NCBI GenBank assembly: GCA_963855995.1
Contig: OY979718.1
Coordinates: forward strand, 27,571,782-27,635,781
DNA: 64,000 nt
Source of the DNA: Muricea muricata
Lineage: Eukaryota > Cnidaria > Anthozoa > Malacalcyonacea > Plexauridae
Direction of reading: 5' to 3'
Shown here one piece after another: positions 49,576 to 61,046 of the stretch. The position numbers and the translations under genes were made by a program. The notes under the pieces were generated by a model. The model was not told the origin of the DNA and searched no databases. It saw only the letters and a program-made list of their open reading frames with translations. Each line of letters opens with the position of its first letter. The stretch's first letter is position 1.

Positions 49576-52500
49576 ATGACGATTACAGCGCGTTCGACAG
49601 TGGTAATATCTCTCGTCGCTTTGGTCGTTCTCCCTGCGAACATTTTGAATTTTGTGAGTGCTTCTGAATGCATTAAAGTACCACAAAGCTGTGAGATACT
49701 ATCAAAGAATGGCACGACGAACTTCACTAAAACAGTGTTTGCCAGCAAAGATAAAATTCAAATAATAAAGTCAACCATGAACGCTATCGAAGAAATAACT
49801 TCACATACCAAATGTCTGTCGGCAATACAAAGCTTAATGTGTGTTTCGGCCATTCATGCTTGTAATAACAGCAACAATGATTCGTCGTCACTGATTTCCA
49901 CAACACAGCAAGCGTGTACTGGGGTGCAACGGGATTGCAAAGAGAAAGAAATTGTAGCAAAGACATACGCTGGTAGTTTTTGTTCACAAATTAAAAGTTA
50001 TCCTAACAGCTCTGTCTGCTTGAACATCACTCCCGCTAGCAATGGATATTGCCCAGATAACGAGACATACAAGGTATTTAAATGTTAAATCTGATTTCTA
50101 TTTAGTTTTTCATTTAGTTCATTTTTGCAGCATATTTTATGCCATTCATATGTATTTGACTGTTTCACATTCCCAATCTTGTTTTTCTCTTCCGACTTAA
50201 CTCTTACTGATCACAGAACAATAATACTAGCGAAATAATTACACCTGAGCTTAATATATTGATATCATGACGTTTCTTATTCATAAAGCTATTTTAATCA
50301 AGGAAGGGCAAGAGATTGTGAGAGTGCCGACTTTTTGGTGCTTTTCTAAGATTTTCATGGCTTGTGTTTCATGAGGTAAAACGTATAGCTGCATGGAACA
50401 GTCGTTAAGTTGGCGTGATAGTAATTGTACATGACAATATCAACACTTCTCAACTCAATCTTAATTCCTGTTGGACTAATTAAAAGCTTTATTCGAATCC
50501 CATTTAATATCACATGTATACAAATCTAAGACTCATCATAGAAAAAACGTGTACGCAATAATTATATCAGGTTTATAGGTAGTGCAGCAGGCACGTAGCT
50601 ACGGGGGGGGGGGGGGAGGGGGTGCCGTCGCCCCCCCCCCCCTAAATTTGTTCTCGCCTTCCCAAGAAAATTTTTGAGGTAAGCTCAAATATCGTTTAAA
50701 TTTGCCAAAATTTCTAATGATTAGACTAGAAATACATAATATGCAATAATCCCTTGCTTTTGGACATAATTTACTTCTCTTGGAGCTACTTGATACAAGC
50801 ATTTTGCCAGCAAGTTCTTAGTTCTTCTATTTAAAATTTTTTGCCCTTTTTAATTATAAAACATTCAAAAAACATAAGCTATAGCTCAGGCTGCAAAAAG
50901 CGCACAATAACAGTTAATAATTACACAATTACAAATATTCGTTACAAAATATAACAAGAAATATAAATAGCCCTTGAGTGCCGGGGGTTTTTGTATTAGT
51001 GTCAACATTTTTTGTTTACGTCGACAACTGCCCCCCCCCAAAACAGTACTGCCCCCCCCCCAAATTTTGCATCTTAGCTACATGCCTGTAGTGCAGTCAA
51101 AGAACATGAAACATATGCCAGTTTCTTTCACCGATATCTGCAACGAACTGTTTGATTGTTTCAGTTTTGAAAATTTGTCATTTGAGTTGATGCTAAAGTA
51201 AAAAATTGGAGAAATTCCAGCAATTGTAGAATCATCCATTTGCGCCGCCTATAAGGCTATATTCAAAGCATGTTTGCAAGCATACATTTTGACAGAAATT
51301 CTATAAATCTTCTTTGCTAACTGTTTCTGTTCCGTGCAGATTGCGGCGGGAAATGTAATGGAATTTCTGAGAAAAGCGAGCGAGGAAAATGCAAAACTGA
51401 TGCGGTCGGGAAGTGCAAATATCTCAGACGGCGCGTGTTTGAAGGAGTACAAGAAGATGAAATGCAGAACGTTTGTGTCGACATGTTCAGAAACCGAAGA
51501 AATTAGCATGGAGAGCTGCGAACAGAGACTAAATTGGTAGGAATAATAAATTTGGGGGGTTTTTTCCATTGTGATTGCACCTTTATAACCATGCAAATAA
51601 ATTTGTTACGTGCACAATTTACATAGTGTATTTTATAGAAATGAAAACAGTCGCGTATGTTCCTGGCATGTTTCTCATGCACATAGTGTTTATCTAAGGA
51701 TGTTATCTTTTATGCACTATTTGTTTTACAAAACATTAAACCTGACAAATAAATAAAGTACTCCAGAGCTTAGGTCGTGCTTAAAAGGTCAAACAAATTA
51801 CTTTTAGTAAATAATTGCTTGATTAATTGAATTTTTGGCCCTCGCTGGATCTGAGCTACAAGTAAAAATTTTTCAGTGGATACAATTTACTTACAACCTA
51901 CTTTTTACTGACCAAAAACAGCTGACACATTGTTTTTGAATTGTGGTAAATTTGCTAATTGTTACAAAGAACAGACCGAGAAGATTATGTAGTTTTCTGT
52001 GGACATATAAGCTCTAGGTGAGGCACACGAAGAAATTCGTTTTCATGCTGAAGCAAGCTAGTAATATGTTAAAGGTTGATTTTCTGACGTAGCTAGGTTC
52101 GATGCGTTAATTCTCGTGCTTCGTTCGGTTACCTTTTTAACACCTATAAAACAAATGTCGTTTTTTATCAGTAGGTGCGAGAGAACAACAACAAAGTAAT
52201 ACAGTATTGTATAGATTTAGGTTTACGTTTATTCGTTCTTCATTGTTAGGTGAGCTGATTTTCTGAGTCGACTAGTTGAAAAATTGATTACTACCTCCGA
52301 GGAGTTGGGGGCGGATTCCAATTAATATACCTTATATAAGGCGTGGTTTTAGTTTTGCCGGATGAACAATACAGTATTAGAATTGGTTATATCATTCTTC
52401 AGAACAGAAAGTTTCTAAAGGCAGAACAGAAAGTTTCTAAAGGCAGTTTCTGACATTGGACGTCTCGGATTGCCCGGGGTGACAGATATGTAACAGATTT

Positions 52501-52929
52501 AATGCTCGGCTTTTAGTGAAGGCTGCTTAAATTGCCGAATTATACCATCGCTAATCACCAAATAAAGGCGATGCCTAATCTAATTTGTTGTAGTTTTTGT
52601 TTTTGGTATATAGCTTACAGTCAAATGCTTTATTTAACAAGACAAGACTTTGCTCCAATTTTCCATCACAGACTTCACAACCAACAAGTAAGTTTGTATG
52701 TGTGAACTAAGAGCAATGGTTAATATTACAACATACTGCATTATACACGAGGAAAACAACTTCGTCGACGCCGTGGATAGTTTAACTACAGGTTTAGTTT
52801 TTCCCCTTTTTGGTTAAAAGTTACTGTTTATTACAAAATTCGCTTTATTTTTCAGACTGCTCCGATATTAAACTGTCGACGGCGCTCAAATTTCAAAAAC
52901 TACTATTGCTTGCAAGTATTTTGCGTTAG
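49576..52929 (+). CDS. Secreted, possibly GPI-anchored protein with two Frizzled-like cysteine modules
   Basis: Exons 49576-50073, 51340-51536, 52614-52687 and 52856-52929 join with phases 0, 2 and 1 and canonical GT-AG sites to a 280-residue protein. An in-frame ATG at 49552 would add 8 residues; the inner ATG directly precedes the hydrophobic signal peptide (about 5-29). Residues 32-166 and 167-258 each contain C-x8-C-x6-C-xn-C-x5-C (MCVSAIHAC and KCRTFVSTC regions). C-x8-C-x6-C is the core spacing of the Frizzled cysteine-rich domain. The last Cys of the second module (Cys232) is created by the exon 2/3 junction, supporting the model. The C-terminus has a short hydrophobic run (LLLLASIL), so GPI attachment is possible but weak. 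Many N-glycosylation sites. Ligand unknown. Confidence 0.75.
50588..51088. mobile_element. hAT MITE with poly-G/poly-C next to the ends, 501 bp
   Basis: Ends CAGGCACGTAGCTACGGGGG and TTAGCTACATGCCTG. Perfect 8-bp duplication TAGTGCAG at 50580-50587 and 51089-51096. Lies in intron 1 of the Frizzled-like gene. Confidence 0.9.
52400..52446 (+). repeat. 22-bp direct duplication
   Basis: GAACAGAAAGTTTCTAAAGG plus CA occurs twice in tandem within intron 2 of the Frizzled-like gene. Confidence 0.85.
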
Positions 52930-53774
52930 GTGGGCAGAAGAGATGAATATAATAGCTGTATACAGATATTTTTATCGACAACTATATGTGCACGACTACT
53001 TTTTGTGAAATTTTGTGCATTTACATATCAGATGATTTATTGTCGATAACTATACGGAAAATCAGCAAGAGCTTGGCACCTAGCACTCGCTACGCATGCT
53101 CATTCTATATCTCATTGATCTGAAGATATGACAGTTGTCAAGTAAATGATTTAGATCCGCAAATGAGGAAAAAAACAGTCAGACGAAAGGTTGTGGGTAA
53201 CGCGATAATAAGTTGTTTTCAAGAAAAGCAATAAAGCAATTTCTTCAGGCTCATTTCGACAATTTACCCCACAAACGGTGTTTTTTGGTTATCGTCATAT
53301 ATAGTTTTTGATAAAAACCAGTGTTACGTACATCAAATTTCATATGCAACATTAATTTGGCCGCGTTTGATGTCATTCTTGAAAAACGTGCTTTATTTTT
53401 TAACACACTTAATCTTTTTGGTGTTTTATACGACGGTAATAAACGTTTTCTCGTTTATTATGCAGCGTGCATTCAAATTCAAATTAAGTAAATGTATTAT
53501 TACTAATATGACAGCTCTAATTGCCTTGAGGTAATGGTTTGGTAAAAACATAAGGTCTTGTACTCATGAGACAAAACTATGTGGAAGAACTTGCGAGTTA
53601 TTAATATGACGATTAATTGACAATATATCAATTTGACAAGGGACAATAGCTGTCAAATGACTACGATACGCTTATAGTTCTTGTGAATATGAAAGGGTTC
53701 AGTGTTTTACACACCCTGTATGTATATTATGTGCTCAGTGGCTTTGATAACTGATAAGTGTCAGTTACAACAAA
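52930..53774. other. Intergenic between the two surface-protein genes
   Basis: No exon found. It must hold the 3' end of the upstream gene and the promoter of the next. CACCCTGTATG at 53720 resembles a mariner end but has no partner. Confidence 0.35.
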
Positions 53775-54269
53775 ATGAAACCATGCTTAAGCATAATAAT
53801 CAGTCTTGTATTTTTAGCGACAATTCCCACGACACCAACTCCATATGATTTTACCAAGGGATTCAACACAACAGTTACACTGCGACTCAACACACCGTAC
53901 AACTCGGAGTATTCTAACAAATCAAGTTCTCTCTACAATTCCTTTGCTGGGGCAGTAACAGATGGTCTTAAAATTGCTTACAAAAACTTAAGGGGGCTCC
54001 AAGGAGTTTTCGTGGCCGAATTAGTCTGCCACGAAAAAGTCGCAGTGAAACACACAGTTGTCACAAACTCGGTGCCCATTGTGAAGGTCATAGAAGCACG
54101 GTTGATTTTGGCAAATGTAACAAGTGGATACCTTAAAGGAAAAGTGACCGAGGCAAATCAAGCATGCGAAGACAAACACGCCGATCATGATGACGACCAC
54201 GAGGACAGCACTAACTGGGTCTACATGATTGTGTTCGTTTGCATTACGGCGCTTCTCCTGCTAGCCATG
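53775..54269 (+). CDS. First exon of a SEA-like, single-pass membrane protein
   Basis: ATG at 53775 opens a signal peptide (about 1-20). An extracellular region of about 120 residues follows with SEA-domain-like order: FNTTVTLRLNTPYNSEYSN, then FAGAVTDGLKIAYKN, then strands up to VKVIEARLILANV. No GSVVV autocleavage site is present. An acidic His/Asp stem (HADHDDDHEDS) precedes a TM helix starting at about residue 148. The best reading splices at ATG|GTATGT after 54269 and continues in an exon I could not locate. Without splicing, a 208-residue protein ends at 54401, but its extra residues run into mariner-end-like repeat sequence (ACAGGCTGTCCCGAAAAAGC). SEA assignment is tentative. Confidence 0.65.
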
Positions 54270-54995
54270 GTATGTATAATTATACAGGCTGTCCCGAAAA
54301 AGCGGAAAACATTAAAAAATTTACTATGTAGTCTTAACAAATTTTTTGTCATCTTGAATAGAATGTATCATTTGATGTTAATAGTATGCTTTTTTCAGTA
54401 AAGACCTGTCTAATATGAGCACGTTTTGCGATTGGCTTTCGGAAACAATTGTGATCAGTGTTTATGACACGTTCCAAAATTAGCACTGAATGCTTCGAAT
54501 TAGCGGAAACATGGTAAATTGATAACGTCGTTACGATATTAATTAGGCGTGCTATTTAATATCCCATTGGACTCAGATCGCTTAATTGGTCGACTAATTA
54601 TAGCCATGTGATATTGAATTGAGAAGTCCAATTTGCCTAAGCTAAGTGCAATCGAATGAATCGATATACTATTGCCTTTCTGCAGCGCAACAGTAGTTGC
54701 TCTATTCTTTTCTTTATGATTTCAATAAATCTCGTCCGTCGAAGAAACTCTTGCCCTATAATAAATTGTTCTTGAATAGCATAAGCTTATTTCGGTGTTA
54801 CGTAAAGCAATTATTGTCTCTTGGAATGGAACATTCCATCTTTAACCTCATGAAAATATTTTCACCACACCACTCATTATTAGTATATTATAGATGTCGC
54901 ATTTCTGTTGAATTTCATTCGCAGAGTGCAATATAAAATGTCCTACGACTGGTTGGAAACTCAAGTAAAAACACGGCCTAAATCTTTAATTCTTA

Positions 54996-55208
54996 AGTAA
55001 AGTAAAAAGCAAATTCCGAAAAAAAGACATCTTGAGAATGCAAGATATGCTTCAAAACAAGACGCAGGTTGAAACTGTAAATTTTCGACTTTATTTCAAA
55101 GTCATCATCTTCAAAGTAGAAAATTTACAGTTTCAACCTGCGTCTTGTTTTGAAGCATATCTTGCATTCTCAAGATGTCTTTTTTCGGAATTTGCTTTTT
55201 ACTTTACT
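54996..55208. repeat. Near-perfect inverted repeat, ~95-bp arms
   Basis: Arms 54996-55091 and 55114-55208 are complementary with a single A-run length difference plus one mismatch near the loop. Both carry ATGCAAGATATGCTTCAAAA and ACGCAGGTTGAAACTG or their complements. Central loop about 22 bases. No protein is supported. Confidence 0.9.
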
Positions 55209-55593
55209 GTTTTAAATCGTTGGCTAGTCATGGTTTTCTTTAATTCTTCTTCTGAGCCATTTAGATATTAAATTCATGTCAAATAGTATTAAATGCAATG
55301 GATTAATAACTTTGACGGAAATACAGCGTCAAAAACAGGACTAAAAAAGGACACATTTCAAATTTAAATTAGTTGTAATCCATATAGCTGTATTAATTTG
55401 ACAACTCTGCTACTTCGAATTCTGATTATTAAATTATAAAAACAAAAGTTCTTGTGAACATTGGAAATTTAGTATCAATGAGGGCTGTCAAATTTTAAGA
55501 CATGAAGTTGCGGCTAATTTCAATATCAAAGGTTTTGCACACTGTTCTATTTTATACAACCTACATATACCTGGTGTTTTTGCTTGTCATGGA

Positions 55594-55755
55594 CAGTGGC
55601 GTCGCCAGCGCGATAAGTGAGGGGGACATATTCATATATTCGTGTTCTGCACAATTAATTTCTTTTGAAATCGAATCGACATCAAAAAAAATTAATTGTG
55701 CAGAACACGAATATATGAATATGCCCCCTCACTTATCACGCTGGCGACGCTACTG
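55594..55755. mobile_element. hAT MITE copy 2, 162 bp
   Basis: Same ends as 34844-34984. Perfect 8-bp duplication GTCATGGA at 55586-55593 and 55756-55763. Interior fold-back around TTAATTGTGCAGAACACGAA. Confidence 0.92.
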
Positions 55756-55763
55756 GTCATGGA

Positions 55764-58242
55764 TTGCTTCAAAACATAACATCAATTACAGTCAGTCCAA
55801 AAAAAATTACATAAAGGCTTTAGATATTTATTGAAAGCAAAACTATCCCCAATCCTCTTCAATTTGACTTGCTCTGAGATTTTCTCTCCTTAGCGGTAAA
55901 CTTTACCTGGTAAGCAGGATAGCTTTTCTCCATTATTTTGAACAAAACAAAATTATTTCACTTGACAAAGTTTCTCGCAAACCGATATAACTTTTCCTGT
56001 ATGATAAATTTGAAAGACATATCCATATTAAGAATTATTACTAGTATTATTTAACAATTATCCGCCGAAAGCTAAGTGATCATTGTTGAATATTTAGGAT
56101 AATCATTGACCTGAGGCGAATAATTATTTTAGTATGATTTATTCACTAAAACATGTACAAAATACATTTCTTTTGTGAATACAGTTTACTTCCGGGAAAT
56201 TCCCAAGTTTATTTGCAATTTTGAAATAGTGAAAAAGCATAAAAGTAAAAGTTATTTGCAGACGATCTATGGTTTAACATCAAAGTTTGTTTATATTCTT
56301 TGACTTTGTATTAACGCATTTTTTTCAATTGTTAATTTGGTATAAAGCGTCAAAACGACTTTCATTGGCTGCCATTTTGAAAAAAATGTCAACTAGTATA
56401 TAATGTCTCCCATTTACTGGTCAGGCAACCAATCAAAATGCTTGAAAACCACATTTACTAAAGAAATTATGTTAAACTATATTAGTTATCAAGTTATCTT
56501 TCAGTAATTTGAGCTCGTCTCTTGCCAGACCGGATCAAAAATTTTCGTGGGACAAATCCTTCTCATGTAGACACACCCTTAGCCGGTCCAGAAACTCCAG
56601 TCCCCATCCGAGGAAACGTGTTTTCATCGGTTTAACAAAAAATATTAATTTTTCCCCAATCTAGGTTTTGTGCCATCAAAGCAAGTGACCACCGAACATA
56701 AAATCAATGTTACACATTGGCAATAAATGGATCAACATTTGTGTCAAATATATCAGAAATTCAAATTGGGCGCAGCTTGGAGCCTTCCTATTCACTTGTG
56801 CATGCGTAATTGTTTAGCCGAGGGAATTGAGCTTTTAGTTCATAACACCACCACCCGCTCGCCTTTGTCTTTGACACGTAAAATTTTCATTATTTAAATT
56901 TTCAATATTAAATATTTTAAGGAAACATAACATAATTTTAAAACGTGTACACGCCACAGCACTGCGTTTGCAAATTGCAAAAATAAAATAATTTAGTTGT
57001 TGTGGATTGGCCACTCCACTATGGCTAGCGCAGACAAACCGCAGCAGTTGAATTTCAAATATTGTATGATGTAATTGAATCTATGACGTCATGACATTTT
57101 TATAAATTTAAATTTGAAATAATGAATAACGAAAATTTTCCGCGTCAACTTTCTAAAGTTACAGTGACGGTAAACTGAAACCTTAACTCCCTCGGCCTTA
57201 TTCTATCATTACAATATCACGAATGTTTAAACATTTCATATCACCAATACTCCTTGAGAGTGTTTGAGGACACACAACAGTAAACTGATATCTTTGTATT
57301 GGAACAAAACATAGCTTATTATTGGCAATTAACGATGTGATTCCTTATTCACGTGAATTCTAAAACTCGCTTTAATGTATTAATTTATATAGTACATATA
57401 GGAGCGTGGAACACATTTGGTTACAAATATGTGTTTTTGATTAAACGTCATTGATAATATAACAATTTGTCAGATTTATGTATAGTTAATAACATGGTTT
57501 CTCATGGAATTTGAAAAGAACACGAACGAGTTTGTTCAACCTCGTACCCGGAGTCTTCAAACCTTGATGGCGTGAAAGCAAGAGAAAAGACCGTGGGTAC
57601 AAGGTTGTTGTTTGTTTTTGAATCACGCCAAAATTGCACGAGTACGCAATTTGCCATTATTGAAAAACTTACAAGTTCATTTTATTTCCAAATTGCACAA
57701 GAAACCATGTTTATGCATGTTATTACTTATTAGAAAATGAAAAAAAATGTTCGAGACAAGAATACACGCAATACCACCTTACCTACATGGCGATCGCTTC
57801 AGTCCCTTTTCCCTTTAAAAACTTTAACTTCACGCCCATAACGCCGTGAAAAATACGTGTAAAGTATTTGGAGCTTCCCAATAGTAATTTATCTTATTTA
57901 AATAGATTGATTTCGTTAAAAAAAACCCAGCAACTATTGCGCGCCAATTTCACCCGCCATGTTTGTTTGTCTTGTTAAGAAAATTTGCATCCTTGATTTT
58001 TTTACGTCAAAATTGATTGGCTCTTCTGTTGTTATACAGACTTTTGCACTGTTGTTTGGGATTAACTGCACTGAAATTGACCAGTCACCGTCGAGATACC
58101 TTTCTTCCTATTAATTCTCAAACTAATTAGTAATTGTCACGAAAAATATCACGACCATATCGTTGTCTTGATACCACGGTAACAAACGTCCACAAATTAA
58201 CTCAATATTCGTGTCAAATTTCTCGCTTAATTCGAGTTCGTT
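55764..58242. other. Intergenic, no gene seen
   Basis: Includes a second copy (about 56225-56370) of the repeat at 23660-23780. If the SEA-like gene continues, its cytoplasmic exon should be here or further right, but none could be recognised. Confidence 0.4.
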
Positions 58243-58600
58243 CAGTGCCTTTTTTAAGGAACTTTCACTGGGGGGGGGGGGGGGGGGGGGCAAAAGGCAA
58301 AACCAAAATATGAGCCGTCAAGGTTTGGCGAACGTGCATATCTCAAGAGAGATTTCTATATAGTACAAATTTAATTTATTAACTTTAGCAAAAAGTTTTT
58401 TAAAAAACAACTTCAATTATCATTATCAAGTTCAATTATTCAATTATCAAGTAAATCAACTGGAATTCTTACAGTAATCATGAGCAATTCTGCTTTGCAC
58501 TTTGGGGGCAGAAATGGCTTCACTGGGGGGGGGGGGCAAATCCTTCCCTAGGGGAGCAATTGCCCCCCCCCCCCCAGATATATAGTTAAAAAAGGCACTG
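58243..58600. mobile_element. hAT MITE with poly-G/poly-C blocks, 358 bp
   Basis: Ends CAGTGCCTTTTTTAA and TTAAAAAAGGCACTG. Perfect 8-bp duplication AGTTCGTT at 58235-58242 and 58601-58608. Long G runs (58271-58290, about 58526) and a C run (58563-58575) lie inside. Confidence 0.92.
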
Positions 58601-58608
58601 AGTTCGTT

Positions 58609-60094
58609 TGAGAAGCAATATAATAAACTCGAGATTGTTCACTCCTAGCGTACAAAACATATCAGTGTGTGTAAAAAACGCGGCTGGCGCCTTGTTTTTC
58701 AACACGCTATTCGCTGTTTTATACGCCGGTAATAAATGCTTTCTTATTTGCTATATATTGCTTAGAAATTTAATTCATATTGTTGTTTTGATAAACAACA
58801 GCCAGAGAAACTACGAACATACAGCGATTAGATGACGTTGAAATACTAAACTGCAGGTTGCTTGGAAATGAACATCAGGAAACATACCTTAGTTTGTGAC
58901 GTTTTCAATGAAAATTTGTATGCATTTTGTATTAGGGTTGGAAAAGCATAGTACTTCCTCACCCCGTCACTGCGACCCAAACTTATTTATTTTTAGATGC
59001 GCTTTCTGGCTGTGCGGATAAATCTCGTTCCTCATTTCTTTGTACATTTGGTCCCTTAATGCCAGATTTCTAATATCTAGCAAAGTTTAAAGAGATACGG
59101 CAATATTTTTTGGCATATCGTAAAAACATTTGAAGTAGCTATATATATATTTTTCATCACATACTTAGGTTCTCCTATACATAATAAAGACACGACATCA
59201 CACCTTGATTAGAAAATGCGCTTAAATGGAAATGACAGCAAAAAATTCTATTGTGGTGACGTCACACCTACCAACAATCAACTATTGTTCGAAACCTTTT
59301 CAGTCCGAGCTAAAATCCGAAACTTTTACCACGTGTGTGGTTAATAGAGAATATTAATCATTGTGTTGTAAGAAAAAAAGTTGCGTGACCCCAGTTATGA
59401 CGTATCATGCACATTTTCAAATATCCAAGATGGCGGATAACTAAAGATTTCAAGTCAAAATATCTCACCAAATAAGGCAGATATAAAAATTCTGTAATAG
59501 ACTTCTATATATTTTTTTGGAGTCTCTTTCAAATAAGACGATAAAAATTTTTGTTGCCATTCCCCTTTAAGATTATAATCCAAGTCCGAGAAGTGTTCTA
59601 TACAGTCTAACCTGCTTACGACGTCCATTAGACGCATTGCTAATGTCATTTGTTCATATCTCAGAAACGAGTTACCCAAAAGTTAAGTACAAATATATTT
59701 ACAAAATAAGTGGCCGTTCTTTATCAGTACTAGTGTGCAAAAACACCAGTGCTCCGCCACAGTTTTTTGTAAATTACTTCAAGATTGTACCCAGATAGTC
59801 GTTCAATAAAATTAGATTTAAAAATTGGATGTTAGAAGCTTTAAAATAGCAATTACTGTAAAGCGCATGCAAGTCAAGACGATTCTCTATCAGTATATAA
59901 AGATACTGATTAAACATGAATTTCTTTTGAATTTTTGAAGTAAGAGATATAAGGCTTTTTTCACATAAAAGACAGCGTATAAGAGGCGCAGCGTCCGAGT
60001 GTTTTAAAATTACGACTTTCAATGAACATATTTATATGACTCTGTTCATTTTTTAGGGGATCTATTGTCCATCGAATCTTTAAAAATATTTTAA
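58609..60094. other. Intergenic, no gene seen
   Basis: Short AT-rich frames only. No splice-supported exon. Confidence 0.4.
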
Positions 60095-60486
60095 GGTGGC
60101 TCGATAGTCAGAATTCATTAGAAATTTTATGTCTCTACGATTAAATGTTTTGTCGTGAATGCTAGAGCTTCATTTTAGTTCATTGCACAGCTCGATAACA
60201 CTGTTTGCTGTATTTAAAAAAATTTCTTAAAAGTTTGCCTGAACATATAAATCACGTTTCTTGTTGGAACTCGTTTCTAATTATAAGTTCATTTGCATAA
60301 ACTACACACCTTACCTATGACAACAATGTCTCTGGACATACGAACGGTAGGAGTATAAAACTTTTCCAATTATGAAGACAACCAGCAGAGCTATGCAATG
60401 AACTAAACTAAGCTTTACACGCGCACTGTAAAAGATTCTATGGCGAAAGAAGTATTATGTGCTATGAGTTAGACTATCGAGCCACC
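60095..60486. mobile_element. TTAA-target MITE, copy 2 (392 bp)
   Basis: TTAA at 60091-60094 and 60487-60490. Ends GGTGGCTCGATAGTC and GACTATCGAGCCACC, an exact inverted pair. Same family as 44846-45541. Confidence 0.85.
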
Positions 60487-61046
60487 TTAAGTAAAGATTA
60501 TTCGAAATTTTTTTGCACACCTAATTTTCTATTCAAGGTCAATATGGAAGTTAGTGACTGCAGTACATCATCAAGAAAAACGGACCAAAAATTATATTAT
60601 AATTACATCTTAAGGGTCTTAGCGATAAGCAAGAAAAGGAATATGTTGCCATACCTCTTTAAAGTGCATTTGTGCAAAAACTGCTTATAGTCCACAAAAC
60701 ATGGAAATGAAAATCTAAAAAAGTTACATTACAGCAGTACAGTTTCAGAAAAAAACTGTCGTTTAGGTTAGCAAACCGATTGCGGTGTCATATACACGGT
60801 TTCGTTTTTTTTGAGATGGTGTGGTTTCTGTACAGTGTTCTTTTTTATAGATATTACATTTTAAAAGAGTGGGTATCGCGAAAAATGGAGAGACAAATTA
60901 GACCTTTTGATGGGGGGGGGGGGGATCCCATTTTATTCTTTTATAATCGTTACGTTTTCTTTGTGTTTATTATAAGCTCCATTTAAGAGCCAATGGCTAT
61001 CGGTGTCTGGTCATGTATGGAAGTTAGATATGTCTCATTCAGAGAC
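60487..61046. other. 3' flank of the Arg/Asp-rich gene, no separate gene seen
   Basis: Contains a G run at 60912-60924. It should include the 3' UTR of the minus-strand gene. Confidence 0.35.

Noticed and set aside
55502-55834. 110-codon open frame
   Set aside because: Crosses the hAT MITE at 55594-55755 and repeats its GVASAISEG translation; not a gene.
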